From Dermatophagoides farinae (lineage: Eukaryota > Arthropoda > Arachnida > Sarcoptiformes > Pyroglyphidae), in assembly GCF_024713945.1 (NCBI RefSeq), contig NC_134685.1:1-64000 (forward strand): a stretch of DNA of 64,000 nucleotides. The letters are read 5' to 3'. Position numbers and translations under genes: made by a program. Of the stretch, positions 46,883 to 59,300 are shown piece by piece. Position 1 is the stretch's first letter. Every line of letters starts with the position of its first letter. The notes under the pieces are model-generated. The model had not been told where the DNA came from and did not search any database. It saw only the letters and a program-made list of their open reading frames with translations.

Positions 46883-47693
46883 ATGTCGAGACAATCTAAC
46901 CATGATCGATACCTCGAAACATCGAACGTCAATCATAATGGTGATGATGAGGATGACGACGACGAAGATGATGATGACTATTCGCCCAACAATGAGGACC
47001 ATGCCAGTGGTGAAGGTTTGTTTTGGTTTGATTATTCATTATTGATTGTTTTAAGCATCACTGTTTGTTCATACAGAATCCGATTCGACAACTGATCATC
47101 AGGAGGAGGAAGAAACCGTTGGCCAAAATGATGAAGCTAAATCAGAAACAAAGAAGAAAACAGATGATGTGACGATTGATACGAATAAACTGGATGAATT
47201 ATGGAATGATTTTTGCAGCGACAAACCAGTTGCAGCGAAAGCAAGCCAACCAGATGCCAATCAATCGACCAAGGCTACCATCACCAAACAATATGATTTT
47301 GCAGGCGAAATTGTCCTGATTAACGAGACGGTCGATGCTAACCAAACTAAATCAATTGATGATAATGATCAACAAGCCGAAACGGCCTCATCATCATCAT
47401 CATCAGCCAACGTTGGCGTCAAACGCTCATCTGGTAGCGGTGGCCTTTCCGGTCTATTGACACAGTTGAAAAAACCAAAGATCAGTACATTGAAGAAATC
47501 GTTACACGATTGGGCCGAATTCAAAGAATCGAATAAATTCGAAGAGGAACTGGATCAACATCGACGATCGAAAGGATCATTTCTTGAACGTCAGGCATTC
47601 CTATCTCGAACCGATTTTAGAGAATTCGAACGTGAAAAATCCGTACGCGACCGACAACGTAAATTACGAGATTTGAAGCAGCAAAATAATTGA
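46883..47693 (+). CDS. CFDP1: Craniofacial development protein 1 / BCNT (Yeti)
   Basis: Chromatin-associated protein, a Swc5/SRCAP-complex relative that helps H2A.Z deposition; 249 aa. Exons: 46883-47015 and 47077-47693, with a 61-bp phase 1 intron. The N-terminus is very acidic (DDEDDDDEDDDD) and Ser-rich, followed by IDTNKLDELWNDFC and a Ser run. The conserved BCNT-C domain fills about residues 165-249: LLTQLKKPKISTLKKS, DWAEFKES, KGSFLERQAFLSRTDFREFE. Length and order fit the family. AATAAA at about 47737. Convergent with the small membrane-protein gene. Confidence 0.93.
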
Positions 47694-47804
47694 TTTTCTA
47701 CCCTCATTCTACTACAATTAGCCACTGAATCATTAATAAAGACACCGACATTTTGTTAATTAATAAAAAAATAAATTGGGTTTTATATTTTATATCCATC
47801 ATCA

Positions 47805-48213
47805 TCAGGCTATATCACAACATTGTCGATCAGTTCGGACAAGGTTCTGTGCATGGTTGAAAGATGTGTTGAGCCAACTATTCGAACAACAATGGCTATC
47901 TGCATAGCAGATTGCAGCTATGATCGATGTGAACAATAGAAATGTTAGCATTGAACATAGATCCGTATTAGATATGACCAATGCAATAATGGTGGCCATC
48001 AAAAGAATGGTAAAGTATACACCTGTAGTAGTAGGCATAATTAACTTTAGCTTATAACAAACCTAAGTGCACACTCAACTCACCCAATGAGCATCGCATG
48101 ACCATTCGGTATTTGTAGCTCCAAATTTCTCGATCATCATCATCATCATCACAATGATCATCGATGCTAAGCTGGCTTTCTTTTTCATCATTGTCTTGTG
48201 GCTGTTTGTTCAT
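47805..48213 (-). CDS. Small two-helix membrane protein, unknown
   Basis: Not recognised. Two exons, 48084-48213 and 47805-48022, joined in phase by a 61-bp GT..AG intron (donor GTGAGTTG, acceptor TACTACAG); 115 aa. Residues 1-30 are acidic with an Asp run; REIWSYKYRMVMRC precedes a first hydrophobic helix (about residues 45-64) and a second (about 70-88), then a Cys-rich soluble tail (SHCCSN, RQCCDIA). The intron and absence of simple repeats favour a real gene. The TM topology suggests an organelle or plasma-membrane micro-protein, but no family can be named. Confidence 0.6.
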
Positions 48214-51200
48214 TAGGTTTAAATTTTATTGTTTTCGTTATTATTACTTGAGCGCTCACACAATATGTGTGTGTTTAACTTGTACTCGCGGTGAACATTT
48301 CCCATTTCCAATGGCAATTCAACCTTAACAGATCGAAAACATTCATTCCATCATCATTCATCATGGAAAAAGAGAAAGAGAGAGAGAGAGAGTGAGAGCG
48401 GGTAGGGAGAATGAAGTGAGCAAGATTGATTCGAATATATATCGATTGTTTTCGACATGATCATGACAATCGTTTATTCAATTTCATTAAAAACTGCATA
48501 AAATATCGATTACTACCGGCTACGCACAACACACAAATCGTATATGTACGTTTCATTCATGATTTATTTGTTTGTCAAAATGACGAGAATGAGAAAATGT
48601 TCATGTTGGTTCATGTGATCGACAGATGGCACTACTGTGACCATCAAATTGATTTTGATTTCGCATCCGGTGCTATGTTGACTTGAACTTGATCATAATT
48701 GATCCCAATCATGATGAGGACAATCATACGAGTAAAGCCTAAGTAAACAATCTGATGATGATGACAGGATGGATTGTTGTTGTTGTTGTTATTGTTGCCG
48801 GCATCATCATTATGGATTTCATTCGAATTTTGTGAAAATAAACAAGAAAAGTGGGGTTCGATTTTGTTTACTATGGGCCAACGGTTGAAGATGACTGCAC
48901 TGTCTACATTGTTTGCACACATTGACAATTGGATTCGGATTAACGACAATCACCATTCTGTTATGTTTCAGTACCCTATTGATTATAATTAGAACCAACA
49001 ACATGAGACATGAGTCAGTCATGTCATCTGATTTGATTTTGTTTCTAAAGCTCACGAATCAACTTGAGTTCTAATTCATGAGTTTTGATTTGGATCAATT
49101 TTTTTGTCCATTTCAATCAAGTAAGCACCAGGTAAGATGGGCTGATGAAACCATGGCAAATAATCGAATGGTTGTTGCTCGGTTTCCATATACAAACACA
49201 GAGAAAGATCACCTATTGTTGATGAATGAAAAAATGATTCACGCCCAATGAGAATCTAGCTAATTTTTCTTATACCTGGTGTGTGTGTGTGTGTGTATGT
49301 GTCTGTTTTAGTAAGTCAAGCCAAACAAGTTTTTTTTTGTTTGCAATCGATACACCGTTATGTAATGATGAGACGAACAAACGAACGAACAAACAACCGT
49401 TCCCATCCATCCATTTCATCATCAGAAATGAATGAAGTTCAGCGAGGTGTGTCCGTACAAAACTAAAAAAATCCATCATCATCATTGTTCAAACTGATGT
49501 AATGATGATGGTCTCATGTTGATGGCCTTTGAACCGTTAGGAATCAATTAATTCTGTGCTCATCATATCTGAGTTTATCATCAATATTACTGGATGTGTG
49601 TGTGTATGGGGATCGTTAACGGTAATGATGACGATGACGATGATGGTGGTTCATTTCTCACGTCATCTGGGACAGTTGGAAAACTTTTGAATAGTTCAGG
49701 ATAGTTTAGGATTCTCGCGATTAATCGGACACGTACCACCACAACGTTGATCAGGGCATTGTGTTTGCCACATTGAACATGACAGTATTGTTGGTCATTA
49801 AAACACTAAGTTGGTTGTATAATGCCTACCTGGTGGACACAACATGAGTTCATTTGCTTAAATTGAGATGGTGGGAATTCTTTATCTTTACCACAATTAT
49901 GATGATGATGATGGTCAACAGCAGTTTTTTTACGATCGGCGTTAAGCGAATGGGGCTGTGTTCGTATAGCGCGATTAGATAAAAAAGTCAAATCCACAGT
50001 GACTTAGTGATGTGTGACGACCATATATATTGGCTGACCGTTATATGTTCTTCTCAGACCCGTTATGTCTTTGTAAGCATAAATCCAAGAAGGATTCCAA
50101 CTAAAACAAGCCAGACACACCAGGGTAACTATGATGACAATCAAACACTAGCATGTCCCCCTTCCGTCATGCCATTCACCCACCCAAACACAACACACAC
50201 ACACACACACACACACTGTACAGTGCACACAATCTAATCCATTAAGAGTGATTCCGTATACGGAATGGATTTGATTCAAGTAAAAAAGCCAAGTAATAAT
50301 GGTGACAGCACAAACACACACACACACACACTATCAGTCTATCTAGTCTGCAATGAGAATGCATACCTGGTAAATATCGTTTTTTTGGCTGATGGATTCA
50401 CGTAAAAGTTTAATAATAATATGATTATTGCCCATATTGCCCATATCGGCAATGAATAGAGGAGGATATAATAGTCATTATTTGTGCGACATAAGCAAAG
50501 GAATGCCAGTCCAATTACCTAAACATTTAAGCAGGAATCGGGATCCAATTCTATGACAACCGAGAACACAGATGGCCAATGTTTACCCAAAACAAAGAGC
50601 TACAATAGAGCAGAGTAGAATATTGATATTTGTTGTTGCCATCTTAGTGAATGTGTGTGTGACCAAACCGAATAAGGCAATGTGTGGGTGATTATTATCT
50701 TAACAAATCAGCAAATCTAACAAAAAAAAAACCAACAACCAAACGCCCATTAACACAGAGTATGTCAACACAATTGACAACCAATACAAAGACGATTCGA
50801 TTCATATTCTATGGTAGCAACAACAAACAACAACAAAAATATTTTCTCAGTAATTGATTTTGCGAAATTGAAAATCCAATTTTTCTCTACAAGTCTAATG
50901 GTTGTAGCCACAAACAGACAGAGAAAGAAGCTGATCAAATCTGCTCAAATATTTCAAGTTCATTTGAAAAGGAATTTATTTCCTTTTCAATCGAAAATCT
51001 TGACAATCATAATGATCATGATGATGATGATCACTAGAGAGGCAGTCTGCCATTAGGAAACCCGGTTCGGACATTCATTGTCACCACCATTACACAATAT
51101 CGACATACCAAACGCATTAATAAAACACACACACAAACAGGCAAGATATTTGCCTTTTGAATTCTCTTCACATCAATACACACAGCGAATGATGGTGATA

Positions 51201-51300
51201 TGTGTGTGTGTGTGTGTGGAGAAAAAATTGGTTAATGAAAAGTTATTAGTTAATCGTTATTAATTAGTCATCATCATCATGATCACATTAGTTTGAAACA
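48214..51300. other. Gene-poor block 1
   Basis: No supported gene. Contains a GA run (48374-48392), a (GT) run near 49280, CA runs near 50195 and 50315, the perfect palindrome ATTCCGTATACGGAAT at 50251-50266, and a stretch at 49690-50000 whose minus strand is open, non-repetitive and followed by a CAG|GTAGGC donor, which may be an isolated exon. Confidence 0.5.
50251..50266. repeat. 16-bp perfect palindrome
   Basis: ATTCCGTATACGGAAT is self-complementary over its full length and nested inside a wider dyad AATCCATT..AATGGATT. Possible transcription-factor dyad or chance. Confidence 0.9.
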
Positions 51301-54300
51301 AATATTGCATTCACATTCCCGACATTATTCACACGCCCGGGATCATAAGATAGGGCTGCTACACACACACATGTTTAATCCAGATTTTTCTCCATGTTCG
51401 ACAAATCGGTCATTTTTTTTTTTTTTTTTGGTTGCTGTCGGTGGCCCGATAATGTAGCTGTGCACGCAAAGCCATTCTCTCTCTGTGTGTGTAAACGATT
51501 CTTAGTTGCTTGGTTGGTTGGTTGGGTGTTGGAAATGAATGATTTTTCATTTTGCTTAGATGGTTGGTGTGTGTCGCGTATATCGATGGATTGCCATATA
51601 TTATTCATTACAGCAACGACAGCAAAAAAAACCAGAAGCGGGCCCGATGGATTCTCAAATCTTCTGCTCTGGTTGTCTGTGTGTGTGTGTGTGTGTGTGT
51701 GTTGACAGCTAATGAGAATAATACGTGTTCTTATAGCCGTTAAATTACTTAGAAACAAGCCAAAACCCATTAAGCCAACCATGGATGGAGAACAAGGTAC
51801 TCACTTATCTAGCCACTAATCGCTTAGTGTTGTATAACCATAACCAGATATCAACAAGAATGACTGAATGTATTTCTTTCGTAAAACACGTTTTCAAAAA
51901 AAAAAAAAAAAATCCGTTTCGTTCGAATGCCATATGTCATCACTCTCATACGCAGACACACACGGCAAGTCAAGCAAAAATATTTCAAAACGGATTTGAA
52001 ACCGTTTTGTTTGATTTGAAAGTGATGCAACATTCACATTGATGCATGTGCATGGAATAAAGATTCTCGAATGAGAGTAAATGTGTCCTGGAGGTTTGAA
52101 AGCGAAAACCGATTGTCGAATTTGATTTGAATCGTCTTAATGTGAACATATAATGCAATGATGACAGATGATTTTGATTCATTTCATTCATATGCACAGT
52201 GAGAGTGTGTCTTAAATTGAGTGGATGCAATTTGTCATCAAATTGACAATCAAACAGCAAAACAGTAAAACAGTAATAACCCTTTTTTGTCATTCATTTG
52301 GTTTCATTAAGATTGCATATAGATTGCCCATTGTCGAATGATAATGCCGGGTATTAAGTTGATTTGCCTTTGGGCCACTTTGACTCCATATTCTTGATAA
52401 GACGAATCGAATGCATTCATGGATAATTGTTTTAATTAAGACTCACATCATTCATCAACACTTTCACATGCTTCGAATTTCCAAAATAATGGCCATCTCT
52501 CTCTCTCTCTCTCTTTCTCTACACTAATGTATGGTTGGCTCATTAATAATCATTGGCGCATCAAGCAACTCGATATATTCCATTTCATTTTGGTTCGGTT
52601 GTGCTGCTGATGCTGATGCTGATCATGTGGTATGTTGTAATATTTAAAAAATAAACTTGATAGCCACAACGCAGCGAATGTTCTGAAAACAGAAACAGAG
52701 AGAGCAAGAGAGAGAGAGAAATAAATGAAATTTTAATTGCCTTTGATGTTTGCTTTATATTAATAATGACTGCATTACTGCCGTTGTTATGATTATTATG
52801 ATTGTTTTAATGGATCACATCACAGGCTCATTGTGGTCCGATCCAAATTCTGGAGCAAAAGGAAAATCTTGTCTTTCGAAATTTCTAATTAAGGCTCTCC
52901 ACTGGCGACAATGTAATGTGTGTGTGATATACACAACTACAGACAGGAAAATTATTGGTCCACTAACATGACTGCATCGATTATTCAAATGGCAACTGAA
53001 CATGGCCTGGTGGTGGTGGTGGTATTCATGTTTCTCCAGCACATACATCCTCATTTTGATTTTTACGTCTTATTCACATGCATGCGAATTAGGAACCTGG
53101 AACATGAAAAGAGTTGGATGGAGAAAAAATTGATGCAATTCTTCGTTTGGCTAATGTTTTGGGGCAATCCCTGGGCACCACCACCACCACACAAATGAAT
53201 GAAATGGCGACCAAAATGATGTCATTAATGTCCATTTAGTTCTCCAATGATGGTTATGGTGCATGTAGTTTAATTTGAAAAATTCTCAATTAGCCACGTA
53301 CATCTTTGCAGCTGGCTATCACATTAATAATCCATTCTTAGTCCCATCATGGGACAATGTTTGTTGCCAGAATTTCCTTTCCTCCTCAAGTTGTCATTCG
53401 ACTTGGACTTGTTTCCATTTTACCGATCAACTTTTCAACAACAACCTTCATGGCCACTTTAAAATTGTTCATCGAAAGTCAAATCGATAAACAACAAATC
53501 GATTGTGCCAATTTCAAATTGATGCCTATATAGCCCCGATTGGAGCAAGCAGGAATCTTTCAATGTCCGGAATCATCATCACTATGATTCTGTGTAAAGA
53601 CACTAAGACCTATGCGAGTAAAAGTGAGATGCTGTGTGTGTGTTGGTGAGTATCTGCTTGCATAACCATCATCCATATTATAGATCTAAGTCAAACAATA
53701 GAAAAGTGAAAGAATGATTACGGACAGAAATGAAAAACAGAAAACAGGAACCCGAGATGACGAAAAAAGGGTTTCCCTTTTCTTTTTTGTCTCATTCATT
53801 GTTGAATGCGCGCACGACCAAACTTAATCAGTCATTCATTCATTCATTCATATATGGATGGACCATAGTGAATAATGGTGCAAAATAGTTCTGTTTGGCT
53901 TAAGTTTGTGCTTGTGGTCGTCGTCGTCGTCGGCTACAATCAGATTGAGATTTTGTTTTGTTTTTTTTTCATACTTTTTTTTCTCTTTTTCTGTTTATTT
54001 GTTCGAGTATTCAAAGGGTTGCACACACACACACACACACACACATAGAGACAATCGACGACCTCTAAACGACCCTTTGAAACACGCGTTCGTCCTCTGA
54101 AACGGTACATTGACAATGTCACAACAACAACAAACGGATTGACATTATAATGACATATAGCCCGGTTGTTTCAGCAAAGCCATGTTTGACACGTCGGCAC
54201 ATCAGTTCACAATCTTAGCATCTGTATTGAATTTCAATTTGAGTCTATGTTTGTGTGCGATTGTCTGGATGAACAACAATTTGATAAACACTGGATTGAC

Positions 54301-56300
54301 AATAAACTGAAAAGAGGATGGAGTTACAAGTAATGAGACCAAATATGATGGAGAAACAATGGATTTTATCATGCAAATACAATCAACAATCACACACCGA
54401 TTCGGTTCGATGATTGTCGCCAGTATATTATCAATGCAAGCCTTCGGGCACGAATTGGCAACTTGATTCGATGATTGCCATCTTGGAATGCACTTGACAA
54501 ACTAAACAACCAACGAGTATGCAGTGAGGCAAATGAAAAACAGAAAAAACGAAAAATAGAAAAAGAGAAAAACAGAACTAGCTAATTAAGTATTCATCAT
54601 TCCATATCGCATCTCAGGTAAACGAAATAATCCTACAAACACACACTGGTACACAGTCATGTGTGTTATGGGCACCAGATTCAGATTTTTAAAATGAAAC
54701 AAATGACAACTTTAGATTCATTCATTCTGCATTGTATCCATAGTGAGACATGTCAATCGACCAATGCTTTGTTTGTTGCAAGATTCCAAGAACGAGAATG
54801 CTTTACAGTTGGCTAATTCATTACACAACTTCTTTTGTTGTTGATAATGGTGGTATACTGGCCGGAAGTACTGCTGGTCTTAGCACATTTATTATGCATC
54901 ACTTGACACTATCGGCTGTTTTCATTGCTCAAATGTCTTATGGCATGACAATGAATGGCTCCCAGTGAGATTGTCATCCCTGTTTGCCTGAATGTCCTGT
55001 CCATCTCAAATCTACGGCTCACTGAACGTATACAAAACACGGTTAATACCCGATAATTATCTGGCCTGCTGTCATCGTACGTTCGGCCTGTTCTAAAATG
55101 TTCTGGTTCGGCGTAACATAAACAACAAACACACACACACACACACACAGAGAGAGGATGCTAGAAAATTTGTTTATCTCCAACTGAGGGCCAACTGAGA
55201 ATGAATTCAATGGACTAAGTAAAGTTTGCATAAAACTAATTTAAATTAGATGTCAACCGAGTGGAGAAAATGGGAAAAAAAGGAATCCTACACGACGGCC
55301 ATCATCATGCTTGAAATGTATTGAAAAAAAAACAAACGGGATTCTCGTTTTTTTTCGGTGAAAGCAGTTGGCGCTAAACTGTCAGTTTAGTGACAGGCCA
55401 ATGCTCATCCACGCAGCAGCAGCAATAACCGAACGGGAATTAAAGGCTTGCCTGAACACACACACACACGGCATTAATTGCAAGCTTCTTCTTCTTGATT
55501 CTGTCAAGTCCAGTTTCTAAAGTTTCATTTTCTCTCTCTTCCTGCCATCTCTAAGTTGTGTGTAAAATGGACCGTTTTGTGTTGAATCGGTTGTTATTGT
55601 TGTTTGTTTGTTTGTCGCTGTTGGCAATGTGCTGCTGTTGTGTATAAGGTTATGATGGATGCATTCATCATTCGATTGAGGGTTCACTCTCTCTATCTCA
55701 ATATCCACGACGACATGAATGAATCGTCAAGGGAAATGGATAGAGGAAGCACACGCGCATTCATTGGTTGGTTGTTTATTTGGATGATGCAAATAAGTTT
55801 GAATTGTTCAATGAGAATGGGCCTTATTCTTAGCCAGTCTCAGGTCCAAGCTTTTCAATGCAATGAGAAAACAAACATTTTACACAACAACAAACGACAA
55901 CAAGTGCAAAGAATGTCATCATTATTTGATCGATCGGCGAAAGTTATGCGCTACCTTGTGTCACATCAAAATGATTCTTCCTTTGCATAAAAAAGAATGA
56001 ATCCAAGAGGGGAATGTTAATGCAATTTTGATGCACATTAATTATTATAATTAAACTTGCTACACACACACACACACACACTCACTGTCTTTGTTATGGA
56101 TGTGATGTGTTCTCATAATAATAATCAAGCAAAACAGGTTCGAGGATTTGGACAGAAAACGAGATTGTGTGCGAGTTTAGTGTTTGGTTGACATAAGTGT
56201 CAAACACGGCGGCAGCAGCAGCAGAAGCAGAATTCACAGCCATCAGTAGCAGGATTGAAATCGGTATCCGGCTTCATACGAATTCAGTCACATTCATTGT
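51301..56300. other. Gene-poor block 2
   Basis: Five kilobases rich in simple repeats: T17 at 51413-51429, (GT)n at about 51678-51701, CT at 52498-52515, CA at about 54022-54046 and 55131-55150. Non-repetitive islands near 52810-52980, 53280-53500 and 54750-55060 are open on both strands, so composition alone does not show coding. Overlapping dyads CTAAACTG/CAGTTTAG and CTGTCA/TGACAG at 55374-55397. Confidence 0.5.
51413..51429. repeat. Poly-T tract
   Basis: Seventeen consecutive T. Could be a homopolymer slip site or a retroposed poly(A) tail on the minus strand; no target duplication recognised. Confidence 0.9.
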
Positions 56301-59300
56301 TTGTTTGTTTGTTTCTCATTTCAGTCAATAATCAGATGCCTTGGACTCTATTGTTTTTCATCATCATTGCTGTTTAGCTTTACTGATAATGATTTTCCTT
56401 TCGATTCATTCAACTCAATTCAATGGCATAAACACACACACACACCATATCTCTCTTTGGATTTCTTCAACGAAAATGTCGTTTTTTGTTTTTGTTTTTT
56501 TCATTTTTCCAATCTTTTTCATCGTCATCTTTGTTGGCGGACTATGCTGAAATAAACTGGGTGAATGGAATTGATTTTGGCACATGTCATGCAATAGCAA
56601 GCAAAGAATGAAGGCAGTATGCATACATTGGATGTGCAATAAAAACCGATGATGATGAAGAAGGGTCGGTAATTATCTTGGATATATACATTATTTGGTA
56701 TTATCATCATCATCATCATCACGATGGCTTTCGCTCCTAATGTTTACTACTCTCTCTCTCTCTCCAACTATCTGTCCAATGTTTACTTTAATATTGTGAA
56801 AACATGTCTAATGTTTTGGCAGTGAATGAATGCTGAGAAGGAGATAGGATGCAGGGCAAAATTCGATTGCTTTTCGTGGTTTTTTTCATTACGTAATTTT
56901 TTTCTTTCGTTCTTTTTCGTTTTTTTTGTTTTGTTTTGTTTTTGTTTTTTGTTCCATATTCAATGATTCTCATATATGATGCAAAAAGAGTGGTTGTCAC
57001 CTAAAGCTATTTTCATCATCCGTGTTTGGCAGTCAATGTGCAAACACAGTGATGTGCAATATACCCCCCATTTCGAATCTTTCATATGGTTGATGGATGG
57101 AGGATTAACATCGAGAATATAGTGCAAAAGCAATTAACAAACAAACAATGACGATGACGATGACGATGATCGGCAAGAAAGAAAGAAGACGCACAAGATG
57201 AAAACTGATACTGAACATCTACAGTTACATCATCATATACCCCTTTGCCGATTGGCGGAAAATTTTAAATTTAAATTAATTAAATTTTGCAAATTTTGCA
57301 TTGAGCAAAGTGACTACATTCTAAGAATGTGTGTGTGTGTGTGGTGCTATCAATGGATCATTTCACAAATTGATAGACTAGACACTGTGTGCATCACACA
57401 CACACACACCGAACCAGAGAGTATCATTTCTCGATCCAAACAAACAAATAAGAGAGACATGGACAATGAATGACAATGAATGAATGGCAAGCCCAGTTTT
57501 ATTTGCTAAACGAAATGGAAAAAAATTGCCTGCCTCGTCGGCCATTGTGATGTGTGTGTGTGTAAGTGAATATGGGAGCCCGAAAACAACAAAAGAATCA
57601 TGTTCGACATTCATGCAAGTAAACAAGAAATGGAATTACATTTTCCAAGTAAAAAGAAAATCATTGGCACCTAAGCAAACTTGTAAACTGCATGTCGGAC
57701 ATGTCAACATTCATGATCCGTTTGGTGATAACTATCGACAAACTATGGAAAAAAAAACACTAAGATCATTGCTGATTCATTTGAAATAAATAGAAAAATT
57801 GAAAAACATTTCTCTGAATAAACAACTCGAAACATGGTGAAATATTCTAAATCAGGCCAAAATGACAACAAAATGATGACAATGTTGATGAACGAAATTA
57901 ATTAGAATCATAATTAAAAATGCATTCATTTACGAAATGTTTGCCAAGAATGGCTACCCTTGCCATTCATTGATCATAATAATGAAGATGCTGCTTCATC
58001 ATCAATGGAACGAATGAAATGAATGAAACGAAATTGACAAAATGGTAATATTCCAACTATTTGTTTGCTTATTCTTGTTGTTGTTGTTGTTACTGTTTCT
58101 ATTATTGCATTTTGTTTGTTACATTTACAAATACACACACACACAGATAGGAATTCAGCAATAATGGTGAATAATTAAAGAATCACTTAATTATTTCTCT
58201 TGCATTCGCATTTCTATTCTTTGCATTTCTTGTTGGTTGAGGGTGAATCCTTTGATCACACAAATATTCATAAAGTCATTCATCGAATGAATGAATGAAT
58301 GAATGAATGAAGTATGCAAACAATGTGCAGATTGATCCAAACTGATAGTATGTATTCACAACAACAGTGTCACACGATCGAATGAAAATCGTTAGCAAAA
58401 AAAAGTTTGTGACGACACCAACTTGAGATAATCATCTTCTTAGGTCTTTTGTGCATCATGATGACGACAATGGGCAAATTAATCTCACACGCAAACACAT
58501 ACTAAAACACAGACTAATAGATTAGACCTGCTCTGTCGTTGTTGTTGTTGTTGTTTTTATTGTCTGATGTCATCCATTAATCATTGCTCGATTGTTTAGC
58601 TGGTTCATCATGATTAATACTTTTTGTCCAAATATTCATTCTCTTACACACTGCACACAGACTTGGTAATTTTTTTCCTTCTAACTTGGATGCTATGAAA
58701 CAAACTCACACACACACACAGAGCAAAGACTTGTGACCTTTTGTTTGTTACGATTAACCAACTAATTTAGCCACTGGAGTAGATAACTTATCTATCATCA
58801 TCAGATGAATCCATGACGACCATGGTTCAATATCTGGAAATTAAGTGATGATTTATTAAAGCAACAACAAAAATGCCAAACAGCAGCCAATCAAGTTTAT
58901 CATACGCATATCGATTCGGTTGCCATGTGTGAGTGTGTCAGGAATCTATTCAAATACTAAGAAGTCATCATCCAGGAGCCACACAAAAAATGTCGCCGAA
59001 TAAGAATTTGGCAAACGCACACACACACACACTCACACAATCGACTAAATTGAAAATTCGACTAACCAACAACCCATTGCATAGAATCAAGCAAACAACC
59101 AAAATGTGGTGTTGGCGGGTTTGAAGGCAGGCAAACTTTTAAATTAAAATGATTGTCATGACCGACACAGGCCAAAAAATATGTAAGCTCACTGGCCGCA
59201 CAAACACAGTGACTTAGATTGTCTAAATTAAAGTGGAATTAAATTAAAATTATTATTATAAACATAAATTCAATCAACCAACACAGCCTGTCTTCCATGT

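Noticed and set aside
51375-51782. 135-codon minus-strand ORF
   Set aside because: Made largely of translated GT and T simple repeats.
52815-53054. Possible minus-strand terminal exon reading RNFERQDFPFAPEFGSDH
   Set aside because: Acceptor is weak and the opposite strand is open over the same bases; too short to call.
54750-54968. 72-codon plus-strand ORF with hydrophobic segments
   Set aside because: No family, no start or splice support; opposite strand also open.
55604-55990. 128-codon plus-strand ORF in the gene desert
   Set aside because: Starts at a TTG in a TTTG repeat, no domain, composition like the surrounding non-coding DNA.
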